DNA from: Chromatiales bacterium
GTDB lineage: Bacteria; Pseudomonadota; Gammaproteobacteria; SpSt-1174
Assembly: GCA_014762505.1 (NCBI GenBank)
Contig: JABURS010000038.1
Span: forward strand, 1-64,000
Direction: 5' to 3'
Length of the DNA: 64,000 bases
The notes below the pieces were generated by a model. It searched no databases. It saw only the letters and a list, made by a program, of their open reading frames with translations, and was not told the DNA's origin. Below, piece after piece: positions 10,270 to 20,417 of this stretch. The translations under genes were made by a program, and so were the position numbers. Numbering within the stretch: position 1 is the first letter of the stretch; each line of letters begins with the position of its first letter.

Positions 10270-10827
10270 ATGGAAGCCTTTCTGATCTCCACCGGTATCG
10301 TCGCGCTCGCCGAGATCGGCGACAAGACGCAGCTGCTGTCCTTCGTGCTGGCGGCCAAGTTCCGCAGACCGGTCCCCATCATCCTCGGTATCCTGGTCGC
10401 CACGCTGGCGAACCATGCGCTGGCGGGCGGCGTCGGTGTCTGGCTCACGACACTGATCACGCCCGAGATCCTGCGCTGGGTGCTGGGCCTGTCCTTTCTC
10501 GCCATGGGGATATGGATGCTGATACCGGACAAGCTGGAGGACGAGGAGGACAGGCTGCTGCGTTTCGGCGTGTTCGGCGCCACGCTCATTGCCTTCTTCC
10601 TGGCCGAGATGGGGGACAAGACCCAGATTGCCACCATCGCGCTGGCGGCCCAGTACCAGACATTGATCTGGGTGGTGGTCGGGACCACGCTGGGGATGAT
10701 GATCGCAAACGTTCCTGCCGTGCTGCTGGGCGAACGCATTGCCGGTCGCGTGCCGGTGAAGCTTGTGCATGGTGTCGCGGCCCTGGTCTTCGTGGTGCTG
10801 GGGCTGTTCACCCTGCTGGGCGGATGA
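10270..10827 (+). CDS. TMEM165/GDT1-family (UPF0016) manganese exporter
   Basis: This 185-residue inner-membrane protein has about six hydrophobic helices in two repeated halves. Each half begins with the family signature E-x-G-D-K-T: EIGDKTQ at residues 15-21 and EMGDKTQ at 113-119. Family members move Mn2+ or Ca2+ out of the cytoplasm, and the acidic motifs line the transport path. The upstream yybP-ykoY riboswitch strongly supports a manganese role. The ATG at 10270 gives the standard family N-terminus MEAFL; an ATG three codons upstream at 10261 is possible. A longer open frame from 10162 runs through the riboswitch and is not credible. Confidence 0.92.
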   Translation: MEAFLISTGIVALAEIGDKTQLLSFVLAAKFRRPVPIILGILVATLANHALAGGVGVWLTTLITPEILRWVLGLSFLAMGIWMLIPDKLEDEEDRLLRFGVFGATLIAFFLAEMGDKTQIATIALAAQYQTLIWVVVGTTLGMMIANVPAVLLGERIAGRVPVKLVHGVAALVFVVLGLFTLLGG

Positions 10828-10968
10828 GGCGATACCCGGGGCCAGGGCAGGCGGGACGGAGGCTTTCACCTCTACCCTGGCGGGGCTGGTGGTGGCAGGA
10901 GGGCCTGGCTGTTTGCCAGTCCCGGCGCTAGGATCTGGTCTCCTTCCCTTCGGTCGGTCGAGGCGCGC

Positions 10969-11331
10969 ATGCAGCTCAATCCCGTGGTGCTCACGGCGTT
11001 GCTACTGATCTGCAGCAACGTGTTCATGACCTTTGCCTGGTATGCCCACCTGAAGGAGCTCAGCGGCAAGCCGTGGATCGTCGCCGCGCTGGTGAGCTGG
11101 GGCGTGGCACTGTTCGAGTACCTGTTCCAGGTGCCGGCCAACCGGATCGGCTATCAGGTGCTCAGCGTCGCCCAGCTGAAGATGCTGCAGGAAGTGATCA
11201 CCCTGTCGGTGTTCGTGCCGTTTGCGCTCTTCTACCTGAAGGAGCCCCTGAAGCTGGATTATCTATGGGCCGCCCTCTGCCTGATGGGTGCGGTATTCTT
11301 CATGTTCCGGGGAAAGGTGTTGCCGGCCTGA
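10969..11331 (+). CDS. DUF486 family small membrane protein
   Basis: The 120-residue product has four hydrophobic segments and matches the DUF486/DMT-like family, with family features in the N-terminal TFAWYAHLKEL and the central FEYLFQVPANRIGY. It probably sits in the inner membrane like half of a small drug/metabolite transporter fold. The substrate is unknown. It lies 141 bases after the Gdt1 gene and 84 bases before a metallopeptidase gene, with no clear operon signal. Confidence 0.82.
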   Translation: MQLNPVVLTALLLICSNVFMTFAWYAHLKELSGKPWIVAALVSWGVALFEYLFQVPANRIGYQVLSVAQLKMLQEVITLSVFVPFALFYLKEPLKLDYLWAALCLMGAVFFMFRGKVLPA

Positions 11332-11415
11332 GGTATTCGCCTTGATTGCATGGGGCAGGGACGATACTGTCGGGAGTCGCTACAACCATGCTGTCCGGCA
11401 GGGGGTACAGGTACG

Positions 11416-12489
11416 TTGAAAACCTTTCGCTGCGAATGCGGCAATACGCTGTTCTTCGAGAACAGCCAGTGCTTGGCCTGTGGCCGCGAGACCGGCTTCC
11501 TGCCGGACTCGCTCACACTGAGTGTGCTCGAACCGGTGGGCGGTGGCGTGTACCGCGCCCTGCCGGGAGGCGGCCGGTATCGACATTGCGGCAATCACCT
11601 GGATCACGATGTCTGTAACTGGATGGTGCCGCAGGACGATTCTGAACGCCTGTGCCGCTCCTGTCGTCTCAACGCGGTGATCCCGAATCTCGCCGAGCCG
11701 CGCAATCACGTGCTCTGGTTCCGCACCGAGCAGGCCAAGCGACGCCTGTTGTATGGGTTGTTCCACCTGGGGCTGGATGTGCGCGGCAAGCGGGTGGATC
11801 CCCGGCAGGGGCTGGCCTTCCGTTTCATGGAGGATGCCGCCCACGATGCCGAGTTCAGCAACGCGATCACCGAGGCGCAACGGGTACTGACCGGGCATGT
11901 CGATGGCACGATCACCATCAACATTCTCGAGGCCGAACCGAGTGCACGTGAGGCCATGCGCGAGCAGATGAACGAGGAATACCGGACCCTGCTCGGACAC
12001 TTCCGGCATGAGAGCGGGCATTACTACTGGCGGCTGCTGCTGAATGACGTGCCACGGCGGGAGGCGTTCCGCGAACTGTTCGGTGACGAGCGCGAAGACT
12101 ACAAGCAGGCTTTGAAACGCTATTACGCCGAAGGTCCGTCACCCGGCTGGGAGGCGCGCCACGTGAGTGCTTACGCCAGCGCGCATCCCTGGGAGGACTG
12201 GGCGGAAAGCTGGGCGCATTACCTGCACATGGTCGACACCATCGAGACGGCAGAGGATCTCGGCTTCCATTTCGCCGACGCCTCGCCTCGGACGGGTGGT
12301 CCCGTGGATTTCGACATCCTGCTCGACGACTGGAGCCGCCTGAGCCTCGCGCTCAACATGCTCAACCGCAGCATGGGCCTGCCCGATGCCTATCCCTTCG
12401 TGGTGGCCGGCCTGGCCGCCGACAAGATCCGTTTCATCCACGAGCTGGTCAAGGCGGCGGGTGGGGCGTCACCGGGACTGCGCGCATAG
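11416..12489 (+). CDS. Zinc-ribbon and HExxH putative metallopeptidase (DUF2248/COG4307 type)
   Basis: The 357-residue product begins with a zinc-ribbon pattern: CECGN and CLACG in the first 20 residues, then HCGNHLDHDVCNW and CRSCRLN. A large C-terminal domain follows, with the zincin motif HESGH at residues 198-202 and a conserved WEDWAESWAHYLHM further on. This matches a family of predicted cytoplasmic zinc metallopeptidases. TTG at 11416 is chosen because family members start MKTF-C-C; the open frame extends upstream to a weaker ATG at 11350. It lies beside an Anbu/ATP-grasp/alpha-E set and may work with it. Activity is inferred from the motif only. Confidence 0.82.
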   Translation: MKTFRCECGNTLFFENSQCLACGRETGFLPDSLTLSVLEPVGGGVYRALPGGGRYRHCGNHLDHDVCNWMVPQDDSERLCRSCRLNAVIPNLAEPRNHVLWFRTEQAKRRLLYGLFHLGLDVRGKRVDPRQGLAFRFMEDAAHDAEFSNAITEAQRVLTGHVDGTITINILEAEPSAREAMREQMNEEYRTLLGHFRHESGHYYWRLLLNDVPRREAFRELFGDEREDYKQALKRYYAEGPSPGWEARHVSAYASAHPWEDWAESWAHYLHMVDTIETAEDLGFHFADASPRTGGPVDFDILLDDWSRLSLALNMLNRSMGLPDAYPFVVAGLAADKIRFIHELVKAAGGASPGLRA

Positions 12490-12752
12490 CCCGGTTGATC
12501 GCGCCTCGCGGCACTCCTACGACGCCTTGGGTTAATCCGTAGGTGCAATGCCGAAGCCGGAGCGAGAGTGCCGATCCCGATCGCGCCTGGCGGGCGCTCC
12601 TACGGGTGCCGGTGTCCGGATGTAGGCGCTGCGTTTATGCCCTCTGGGTGCAAGCTGCGATGCCCGTGCTTGGCCGACGTGCCATTCCTGATCGCGCCTT
12701 GCGGCGCTCCTGCAGTGCTGGCCATGATTGAGGCCGGGGCAATAACGCGTCC
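12490..12752. repeat. REP-like intergenic repeats
   Basis: Between the convergent metallopeptidase and Anbu genes are several copies of a GATCGCGCCTxGCGGxxCTCCTAC-like element (around 12498-12521, 12578-12603, 12622-12715). One copy carries the 17-base module TTTATGCCCTCTGGGTG at 12634-12650. I see no gene here. Confidence 0.75.
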
Positions 12753-13493
12753 CTACCGGTCCTTCTCCCAGTCGAACTTCGGCAGGCGTTTGAAGGCGCG
12801 CTGCAGGCCGTCGTTCCAGCTCTTTTGCAGGGACTTGTAGAAGGGCGAGGCGAGTTTCAGGTTCATGTAGCGTGGCTCGTCGAGGCTGTCGGTGGCGTAG
12901 ATCGCCAGTTCGAAGGGCGGGCCGACGGTGACATTGGAACGCATGGTGGAGTCTTCCGAGACCAGGGCGCAGCGGGCGGCGTCTTCCAGGCTGGTGTCGG
13001 GGGTGATGATGCGATCCAGGATCGGTTTGCCGTACTTGTTTTCGCCGATCTGCAGGTAGGGGGTCTCGGGCGAGGCACTGACGTAGTTGCCCTGCGGGTA
13101 GACGAGATAGATCTCCGGGTCGCGTCCGGCGATCTGGCCACCGACGATGAAGCTCGCCTCCAGGCTGACGCGGGCCTTTTCACTGGCCGGGGCATGCTGG
13201 CGCTGCTCTTCCTGGCTCAGCTTGCCGACGTAGTGCGCGATCTCGTGCATGTAGTCGGCCTTGCACAGGTTGAAGGCGGCGTCTTCCTGTTCCAGGTCGC
13301 GGTTGATCAGGTTGATCACCGCCTGGGTGGTGGCGAGATTGCCGGCCGAGAGAATGGTGCAGACGCGGTCGCCGGGCCAGTTGAAGCCGAACATCTTGCT
13401 GTAGGTGCTGACATAGTCGACGCCCGCGTTGGTGCGTGAGTCGGAGGCGAACACCAGGCCCTTGTTGACCTTGATGGCGAGGCAGTACGTCAT
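12753..13493 (-). CDS. Anbu-type proteasome-like peptidase
   Basis: This 246-residue Ntn hydrolase belongs to the Anbu (ancestral beta subunit, COG3484) group of bacterial proteasome homologues. After removal of Met, the product begins with Thr1, the expected nucleophile. Asp17 is in place (FASDSRT) and Lys32 (TYSKMF) corresponds to the catalytic lysine. Anbu proteins form open ring or helical assemblies; their substrates are unsettled. The start MTYCLAIKV at 13493 is chosen over the upstream frame because the nucleophile must become N-terminal. The gene faces away from the ATP-grasp gene, unlike the usual co-directional cluster. Confidence 0.93.
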   Translation of the reverse strand: MTYCLAIKVNKGLVFASDSRTNAGVDYVSTYSKMFGFNWPGDRVCTILSAGNLATTQAVINLINRDLEQEDAAFNLCKADYMHEIAHYVGKLSQEEQRQHAPASEKARVSLEASFIVGGQIAGRDPEIYLVYPQGNYVSASPETPYLQIGENKYGKPILDRIITPDTSLEDAARCALVSEDSTMRSNVTVGPPFELAIYATDSLDEPRYMNLKLASPFYKSLQKSWNDGLQRAFKRLPKFDWEKDR

Positions 13494-13603
13494 GGTTTTC
13501 TTGCCCGGTAAGCGGCTGTCCGGACGACGGCCGGGATGCAAAACGGTTGGGATCGGCGTATGGTGAATGCACACCCATACGCGAGGGGATGGTAGCACGA
13601 TCC

Positions 13604-15072
<1,469 letters not shown>

Positions 15073-15076
<4 letters not shown>

Positions 15077-15999
15077 CCATGCTCTCCCGCGTTGCCGAGA
15101 ACATCTACTGGATGGCCCGTTACATCGAGCGGGCCGAGAATACCGCGCGCCTGGTGAACGTGAATGGCAACCTGCTGCTGGACCTGCCGCGTCATGTACG
15201 CCTGGGCTGGGAGCCGCTGCTGGACATCTCGGGGAGCCGTGAACTCTTTGCCGAGCATTACCACGAGCCGGACGAGCGCAGCGTGGTGCGTTTCATGGTG
15301 ACCAACCAGAACAATCCCGGCTCGATCCTGAGTTCGCTCAACCAGGCCCGCGAGAATGCACGCACCATACGCGACATCATCCCGCGCGAGGCCTGGGAGC
15401 AGATCAACGAGCTCTACCTGCATGCCCGCGGCCAGGCGAATCGCGTGCTGTCGCGCAGTGGGCGCTTCGAGTATCTCCGGCACATCATCCTCGGCGCACA
15501 GACCATCACCGGCCTGCTGGCCGGCACCATGAACCACGACGAGGGCTACGATTTCCTGCGCATGGGGCGCAACCTCGAGCGTGCCGACATGACCACGCGT
15601 ATCGTCGACGTGCGCTCGGCCACCCTGCTGTCCGAGACCCATGAGGACCTCACGCCCTTCGAGAATATCCAGTGGGTCGGCGTGCTGAAGTCGCTGACCG
15701 GCTACCAGATGTACCGCCGCACCACCCGCATCCGGGTGCGCCGCCCCGATGTGCTGCGGTTCCTGTTCCAGGAAGCGGTCTTCCCGCGCTCCGTGGCCCA
15801 CGCCACCGGGGAGGTCGAGTCCTGTCTCTCGCACCTGCCGCTGAACGAAAAGCCGCTCAAGGCCATCGGCAGCCTGCGCCGCAAGGTGTTGCGTACAAAA
15901 CCCGACGGCCTCAGGCAGGAGCACCTGCATGAGTTCATCGACGAACTCCAGGCCGGCCTGGCACGGGTACACAACAGCATCGCCGCCAGTTATTTCTGA
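15073..15999 (+). CDS. Alpha-E domain protein (COG2307)
   Basis: The 308-residue all-helical alpha-E protein starts MTMLSRVAENIYWMARYIERAENTARL, which is the family hallmark. Its start codon overlaps the stop of the ATP-grasp gene (ATGA), so the two are translationally coupled and probably act together. The alpha-E domain has no proven chemistry; it has been proposed to partner the ATP-grasp enzyme in making or binding a peptide-like product. The transglutaminase gene that often follows is absent here; an OmpA-like gene comes next. Confidence 0.92.
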
Positions 16000-16092
16000 T
16001 ACCCCGGCACATGATCCAGGACAGTCACAGGCTGGTCCTGATGCACTACACTCCCCTGCTATCCTCACGTCCGTACCCTGGAGCAACGAACA

Positions 16093-16779
16093 ATGAAAAC
16101 AAACAGGAAACGCATTCTGCAGGCAGCCATCACCGCCAGCTTCGCCACGGCCCTGCTGGCGCCGGGCCCGGCTGTCATGGCCTCCAGCGCCTATTGGTAC
16201 GACAGTGACGGCGATCTCTGGCATAACACGCCGGGTGAATGCTGGCGCACCGGCACCTGGACGGCGGGCCAGGCCCTGCCGGAGTGCGATGGTGCTGAGG
16301 TTGCCGAGCCGGCACCGGCGCCGGCACCCCGTCCGGCGGCGCCGCGCGATTCCGACGGCGATGGCGTGATCGACAGTGCGGACGCCTGCCCGGGTACCCC
16401 GGCGGGGGTGCGTGTGGATGCCAGGGGCTGTGAGCTGCAGGAACGCATCAGCCTGGAAGGCGTCACCTTTGCCACCAACAGCGCCGTGCTGGATCCGACC
16501 TCGGTGCAGACCCTGGATGACGTGGTCACCACGCTGCGCCGTTACCCGGAGCTCAAGGTCGAGGTGCAGGGCCACACCGACTCCAGCGGCAACCGCGACT
16601 ACAACATCAGCCTGTCCCAGCAGCGCGCCGATGCGGTCCGCATGTATCTCATCAACAAGGGGATCAACGCCTCGCGGCTCACGGCCCGTGGCTACGGCCC
16701 GGATCAGCCGGTGGCCAGCAATGAGACCGCCACCGGTCGCGCGCAGAACCGGCGCGTGGAGCTGGCGATCAGCGAGTGA
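16093..16779 (+). CDS. OmpA-family outer membrane/peptidoglycan-binding protein with calcium-type repeat
   Basis: The 228-residue product has a signal peptide (KTNRKRILQAAITASFATALLAPGPAVMAS). A short domain with YWYDSDGDLWHNTPGECWRTG follows, then a Pro/Ala linker, a thrombospondin type 3-like DSDGDGVIDSADACPGT segment at about 92-108, and a C-terminal OmpA-like domain containing GHTDSSGNRDYN and ARGYGPDQP. The C-terminal domain should bind peptidoglycan in the periplasm. No N-terminal beta-barrel is visible, so it may be anchored by other means. Confidence 0.9.
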   Translation: MKTNRKRILQAAITASFATALLAPGPAVMASSAYWYDSDGDLWHNTPGECWRTGTWTAGQALPECDGAEVAEPAPAPAPRPAAPRDSDGDGVIDSADACPGTPAGVRVDARGCELQERISLEGVTFATNSAVLDPTSVQTLDDVVTTLRRYPELKVEVQGHTDSSGNRDYNISLSQQRADAVRMYLINKGINASRLTARGYGPDQPVASNETATGRAQNRRVELAISE

Positions 16780-16820
16780 GGGGGGCGTGAGGCGATAGAC
16801 GACAGGCGAAAAGTCTGATC

Positions 16821-16878
16821 GCCACAGAGGTCACAGAGGGGAGTACAAGGCGATTCCTGCTCTGTGATCTTCTGTGGC
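16821..16878. repeat. Inverted CACAGAGG repeat, possible bidirectional terminator
   Basis: GCCACAGAGGTCACAGAG at 16821-16838 is mirrored by CTCTGTGATCTTCTGTGGC at 16860-16878. It lies between the convergent OmpA-like and Hpt genes and belongs to the CACAGAG repeat family seen elsewhere in the window. Confidence 0.6.
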
Positions 16879-16941
16879 AAGCCGAATCTATACGTGATGC
16901 CGCCACCACCGCCTGACGCCATAGGGCGGGCCATGCCCGCC

Positions 16942-17274
16942 TCACCCTTCAGCCTTCACCCCCTCCCCCAGCAGCCGAATCCGCTGTGTCAGCGCATCCA
17001 GATCGGCGTCGTCGAGGGTGGTCTGCTCGCCAAGGCGGGCGGCCATTTGCTCGGCCTCGCGGGCGAGGCGGCTGATCTCGTCCAGTCCGTAGCTGCCGGC
17101 GGAGCCGGTGAGGTTGTGCAGCTGGCGCTGCAGCGGTTCGAGGCTGTCGCGGTGCCCGCTGCGCAGTGCATCGAGCAGGCCGTCCAGTTCGGCGAGCCGC
17201 CCGGGAAGACGGGCCAGGTAGTCGGCATGCAGGGCGGCCAGGCGCTGCTGCAGTGCGTCCCCCCCGTCAGCCAT
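16942..17274 (-). CDS. Hpt-domain phosphotransfer protein
   Basis: The 110-residue product is a single histidine phosphotransfer domain. The phosphorylatable histidine is H53 in QLHNLTGSAGSYG, the standard Hpt signature. Its start overlaps the end of the upstream response regulator gene by eight bases, so the two are co-translated. It probably passes phosphate between a hybrid kinase elsewhere and the neighbouring receiver protein. No kinase gene is present nearby. Confidence 0.88.
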   Translation of the reverse strand: MADGGDALQQRLAALHADYLARLPGRLAELDGLLDALRSGHRDSLEPLQRQLHNLTGSAGSYGLDEISRLAREAEQMAARLGEQTTLDDADLDALTQRIRLLGEGVKAEG

Positions 17275-17656
17275 GCAGCCTCGTCCAGATCGTGCGGATG
17301 GTGCCGGCCAGGGTCATGGGGTCGAAGGGTTTGGCGATCACGTCCACGGCCCCCATGGCCTTGTAGGTCTCCACTTCGCTGGTCTGCACCTTGGCCGTGA
17401 TGAACACCACCGGGGTATCGGTGGCGCCGGTCTGGTTGCGCAGGGCCGTCAGGGTGGCGGGGCCGTCCATGTCGGGCATCATCACGTCGAGCAGGATGAG
17501 GTCGGGGTCGAACTGGTCGACCCGGTCGAGCGCCTCGGCCCCGGAGCCGCAGATCTCCACGGTAAACCCGCCGACCGTCTCCAGGGCGATGCGGCCGATC
17601 GTCTGGATGTCGGGCTCGTCCTCCACGTAGAGGATGCGCTGGAAATCGGTGTGCAT
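17267..17656 (-). CDS. Single-domain response regulator (CheY-like)
   Basis: The 129-residue product is a receiver domain with the acidic pocket VEDEPD near the N-terminus, phospho-acceptor D57 in LILLDVMMPDMDG, and the conserved lysine in IAKPFDP. ATG at 17656 is chosen because GAGG lies five bases upstream; the open frame extends further but the extra residues do not resemble a domain. It lacks an output domain and is coupled to the Hpt gene, which suggests a phosphorelay pair. Confidence 0.9.
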   Translation of the reverse strand: MHTDFQRILYVEDEPDIQTIGRIALETVGGFTVEICGSGAEALDRVDQFDPDLILLDVMMPDMDGPATLTALRNQTGATDTPVVFITAKVQTSEVETYKAMGAVDVIAKPFDPMTLAGTIRTIWTRLHG

Positions 17657-17779
17657 GAGAACCTCGATCAGGGCGTGCAGGGCGCCTGAACGACGCCGTA
17701 TGACGTTTTCCGCACTATACCATCGCCCCGGAGCGGCAAATGTAAAACAATGTAAGCGTTTCCGGGCCTCCGCCATGGC

Positions 17780-18466
17780 TCAGGCGAGCTGCTCCAGGCG
17801 GTAGCCGTAGCGGTATACCGAGGTCAGGCGCCAGCCGTTGTCCGGTTCGAGCTGCAGTTTCTTGCGTATGCGGCTGATGTGGGTGTCGACGGTGCGGGTG
17901 TTGAATTCCGGGCCACGCTGCCAGACGTTTTCCAGGATATCGGTACGGGAAAGCACGTGGTTGGTGTTGCGAAAGAGGAAGGCGGCCAGCTCGAATTCCG
18001 TGCCTGTCACCCGGATCTCCTGGCCAAGCCGGGTGATCCGGCGATGGCTGAAGTCGATGCTGTAGTCGCCATAGGTGAGCACGTCGTGATGGGAGGTGCC
18101 GGCCTCCAGCCGCCGGCCCAGGGCGTTGATGCGCGCCACCAGTTCCTTGTGTTTCAGGGGCTTGCTCATGTAGTCGTCGGCCCCGGTCTCCAGGGCCTGC
18201 ACGATGTCTTCCTCCTCGTCACGCACGGTCACGAAGAGCACCGGGGTGGGCCATCCCATCTGTCGCCTCACCCAGTCGAGGATCTCGATCCCGCTGGTGT
18301 CCGGCAGCTCCCAGTCCAGGATGAAGAGGTCGAAGTCCGTCTCCTGTGTGTGCTGCCGGAAGGCGGCGCCGTTGGCGAAGGCCTGGCTGCTGTGTCCGGC
18401 CTCTTCGAGCCAGAGCGAGATCAGGTCCGACTGGTCCTTATCGTCCTCCAGAATCGCAATACGCAC
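17780..18466 (-). CDS. OmpR/PhoB-family response regulator
   Basis: This 228-residue transcription factor has an N-terminal receiver with phospho-acceptor D51 (LFILDWELPDTSG) and conserved lysine in MSKPLKH, followed by a winged-helix DNA-binding domain ending RTVDTHISRIRKKLQL and SVYRYGYRLE. It lies upstream of the CheY-like and Hpt genes on the same strand, about 120 bases away. No sensor kinase gene is adjacent, so its partner and target genes are unknown. Confidence 0.93.
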   Translation of the reverse strand: MRIAILEDDKDQSDLISLWLEEAGHSSQAFANGAAFRQHTQETDFDLFILDWELPDTSGIEILDWVRRQMGWPTPVLFVTVRDEEEDIVQALETGADDYMSKPLKHKELVARINALGRRLEAGTSHHDVLTYGDYSIDFSHRRITRLGQEIRVTGTEFELAAFLFRNTNHVLSRTDILENVWQRGPEFNTRTVDTHISRIRKKLQLEPDNGWRLTSVYRYGYRLEQLA

Positions 18467-18696
18467 GCACTCCTCCTTGCTGGTTGCGCCCGGGGTAATC
18501 TACGCTGCCTGCGGGATGGCCGGGGCCGTGCAGGTGGTGTTCCCTGGCGTTGGCGCTGGCCTGAAAACAGCGTAACATTCTGTATTCCCGGAAGAAAGCA
18601 CAGGGCTTCCGGCGCGGGTTCAGGGAGGGACGCGGCCAGTGGCCGCGCGTCGGGGCTATACTGGAAAAAGACGACCATCCCCCCGAGAAGAACTTA

Positions 18697-18993
18697 ATGA
18701 GCAAGCGCCGGGACAAGACCGTCATCAATGATACCGATACGCGGCAGTCGACCACCGAGATCCGGGCGTCGATCCGGCGCGCCCTCGAGCAAATGCAGGC
18801 CTCCCAGGGTACCGGCGAGTTCCCCCTGCTGAAGGACCGGCGCAGCGGCGAAGACCGGCGAGGCTGGCAACCCATGCCAGCCCTGCCATTTACCGACAGC
18901 CACGGCGTCCTGGTGACCCGGGATCGTCGCCACATTCCTGACCGTCGCGTCAGCAATATCGACGTTTCCTGGAAAGACCGGGAAAAGGACTAG
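18697..18993 (+). CDS. Small hydrophilic protein with DRR-type repeats, unknown function
   Basis: I do not recognise a family for this 98-residue protein. It has a short helix-forming N-terminal part (TTEIRASIRRALEQMQ) and then two similar basic segments, KDRRSGEDRRGW and RDRRHIPDRRVSNI, the second resembling a linker seen in some signalling proteins. It is highly charged, soluble and without cysteines. It ends 26 bases before the FHA gene and may be co-transcribed with it. It faces away from the OmpR-type regulator. Confidence 0.65.
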   Translation: MSKRRDKTVINDTDTRQSTTEIRASIRRALEQMQASQGTGEFPLLKDRRSGEDRRGWQPMPALPFTDSHGVLVTRDRRHIPDRRVSNIDVSWKDREKD

Positions 18994-19019
18994 CCGCAAC
19001 AGCGGGCACAGACGATTAC

Positions 19020-20105
19020 ATGGGCGTACTGGACGAACTCAAGCAGCGGGCCGAGCAGCTCAAGGCCGAGGAGGCGCGCGCCGCCGAGCAGCAGGCCGAG
19101 CGCCTGGCGCAGGCGCGCGACGTGCTCTCGCCGACCCTGGCGCGCCTGCATGCCTATCTCGCAGAGCTGGTGCAGCAGCTGGAGGTCGTGCAACCCAAGG
19201 TGCCGGTGGATTTTCGAATCCGTGATGTCGGCGTACTGGAGGGCCTGCTGCAGGGCGGTTACCGGGTCTCGCGTGACGGTGACGCGCAGAGTACACAGCG
19301 CGTCAGCTTCTCCTGTCTGCTGGAGAGCAGGCGCCATTACCGTTTCGAGCTGAGCATTCCCGGACAGGTCGACAACTGGCTCACGCAGTTACGCGCGCAG
19401 GGACTCAAGGTGGATCATGCGCAGGTACTGGAAGAGAACAGCATCGGTCACCGGGTCTGGATCAATATCGCGGGTCACGTACCGGTGCGCTTGCGCTTCG
19501 AGGCCGACATCGGCAACGAATCGATTCTGCTGCTGATCCAGAACTACGAAGAGATGGGCGAGTCCCGCCATCGCATCCGCCCGGAACAGATCGATGAGGC
19601 CTTTTTCGACGAACTTGGGCGCTACATCCTGCGCAAGCCCAACCGGTTTCTGAAGCTGGAGGTCCCGGCCGAGGTGCGAGACCGCTTACGGCGTCGCATC
19701 GAGGAGGACCAGAAACGCAAGCGTGACGAGCTGGGTGGGCCGGTGGGCGCACTCTCGGCGCGTATCCGGTCACTCTTCAAACGGCATTATGTCCTGCAAC
19801 TGCGTCTGGGTGACAAGACCATCCGTACCGACGACCAGGCGGATGGTCTTGTGCTTGGTAGGGGTGACAACTGCGACCTGGTGGTGAATGCCAGCCATGT
19901 GTCCCGGCGTCATGCCCGCATCGAGTGGCGGATGGGGGACTTCGTACTCATCGACGAGAGCCGCAACGGCACCTATGTCACTACCCCCGAGCGGGAAAAC
20001 GTCCATCTGCGCCGTGACGAGATCGTGCTCGTCGGCAGCGGCATCATCAGCCTCGGTGCGCCCATCGGCGCGGATAGCGAGCACCTGATCCACTATTCGG
20101 TCTGA
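19020..20105 (+). CDS. FHA-domain protein with coiled-coil N-terminus
   Basis: The 361-residue protein starts with a charged coiled coil (about residues 1-55, KQRAEQLKAEEARAAEQQAERL). A middle domain of about 200 residues follows that I cannot assign, and a C-terminal FHA domain closes the protein from about 262. The FHA motifs are GRGDNCDLVV, SHVSRRHARIE and NGTYV. FHA domains bind phosphothreonine, so the protein probably links to Ser/Thr phosphorylation or to secretion-type assemblies. No kinase is nearby. No signal peptide is seen. Confidence 0.85.
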   Translation: MGVLDELKQRAEQLKAEEARAAEQQAERLAQARDVLSPTLARLHAYLAELVQQLEVVQPKVPVDFRIRDVGVLEGLLQGGYRVSRDGDAQSTQRVSFSCLLESRRHYRFELSIPGQVDNWLTQLRAQGLKVDHAQVLEENSIGHRVWINIAGHVPVRLRFEADIGNESILLLIQNYEEMGESRHRIRPEQIDEAFFDELGRYILRKPNRFLKLEVPAEVRDRLRRRIEEDQKRKRDELGGPVGALSARIRSLFKRHYVLQLRLGDKTIRTDDQADGLVLGRGDNCDLVVNASHVSRRHARIEWRMGDFVLIDESRNGTYVTTPERENVHLRRDEIVLVGSGIISLGAPIGADSEHLIHYSV

Positions 20106-20111
20106 CAAGTC

Positions 20112-20396
20112 GCGTAGGAGCTGCGTTTATGCCCTCTGGGTGCGAGCTGCGATGCCCATGTCTGGTCGCAGTGCTAACCCCGATCGTGCCTTGCGGCGCT
20201 CCTACGGGTGCCGATGTTTCGCGTAGGAGCTGCGCAAGCTGCGATACCCATGCTTGGGTGACGTGCCTTCCCCGATCGCGCCTTGCGGGCGCTCCTACGG
20301 GTGCCGGTGTTTCGCGTAGGAGCTGCGCAAGCTGCGATCTCCGTACTTTTCCTATCGCGCCTTGCACCCAGAGGGCATAAACAGCGCACCTACGAA
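20112..20396. repeat. Cluster of REP-like repeats between FHA gene and motB
   Basis: This 300-base gene-free stretch between convergent genes holds alternating GTAGGAGCTGCG..AAGCTGCGAT and GCGCCTTGCGGCGCTCCTAC elements in opposite orientation. Two copies carry the 17-base module TTTATGCCCTCTGGGTG (20126-20142 on plus, 20365-20381 on minus). They could fold into long hairpins and terminate both flanking genes. Confidence 0.8.
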
Positions 20397-20417
20397 GGTT
20401 TGCGGCTTGTAACTTTA

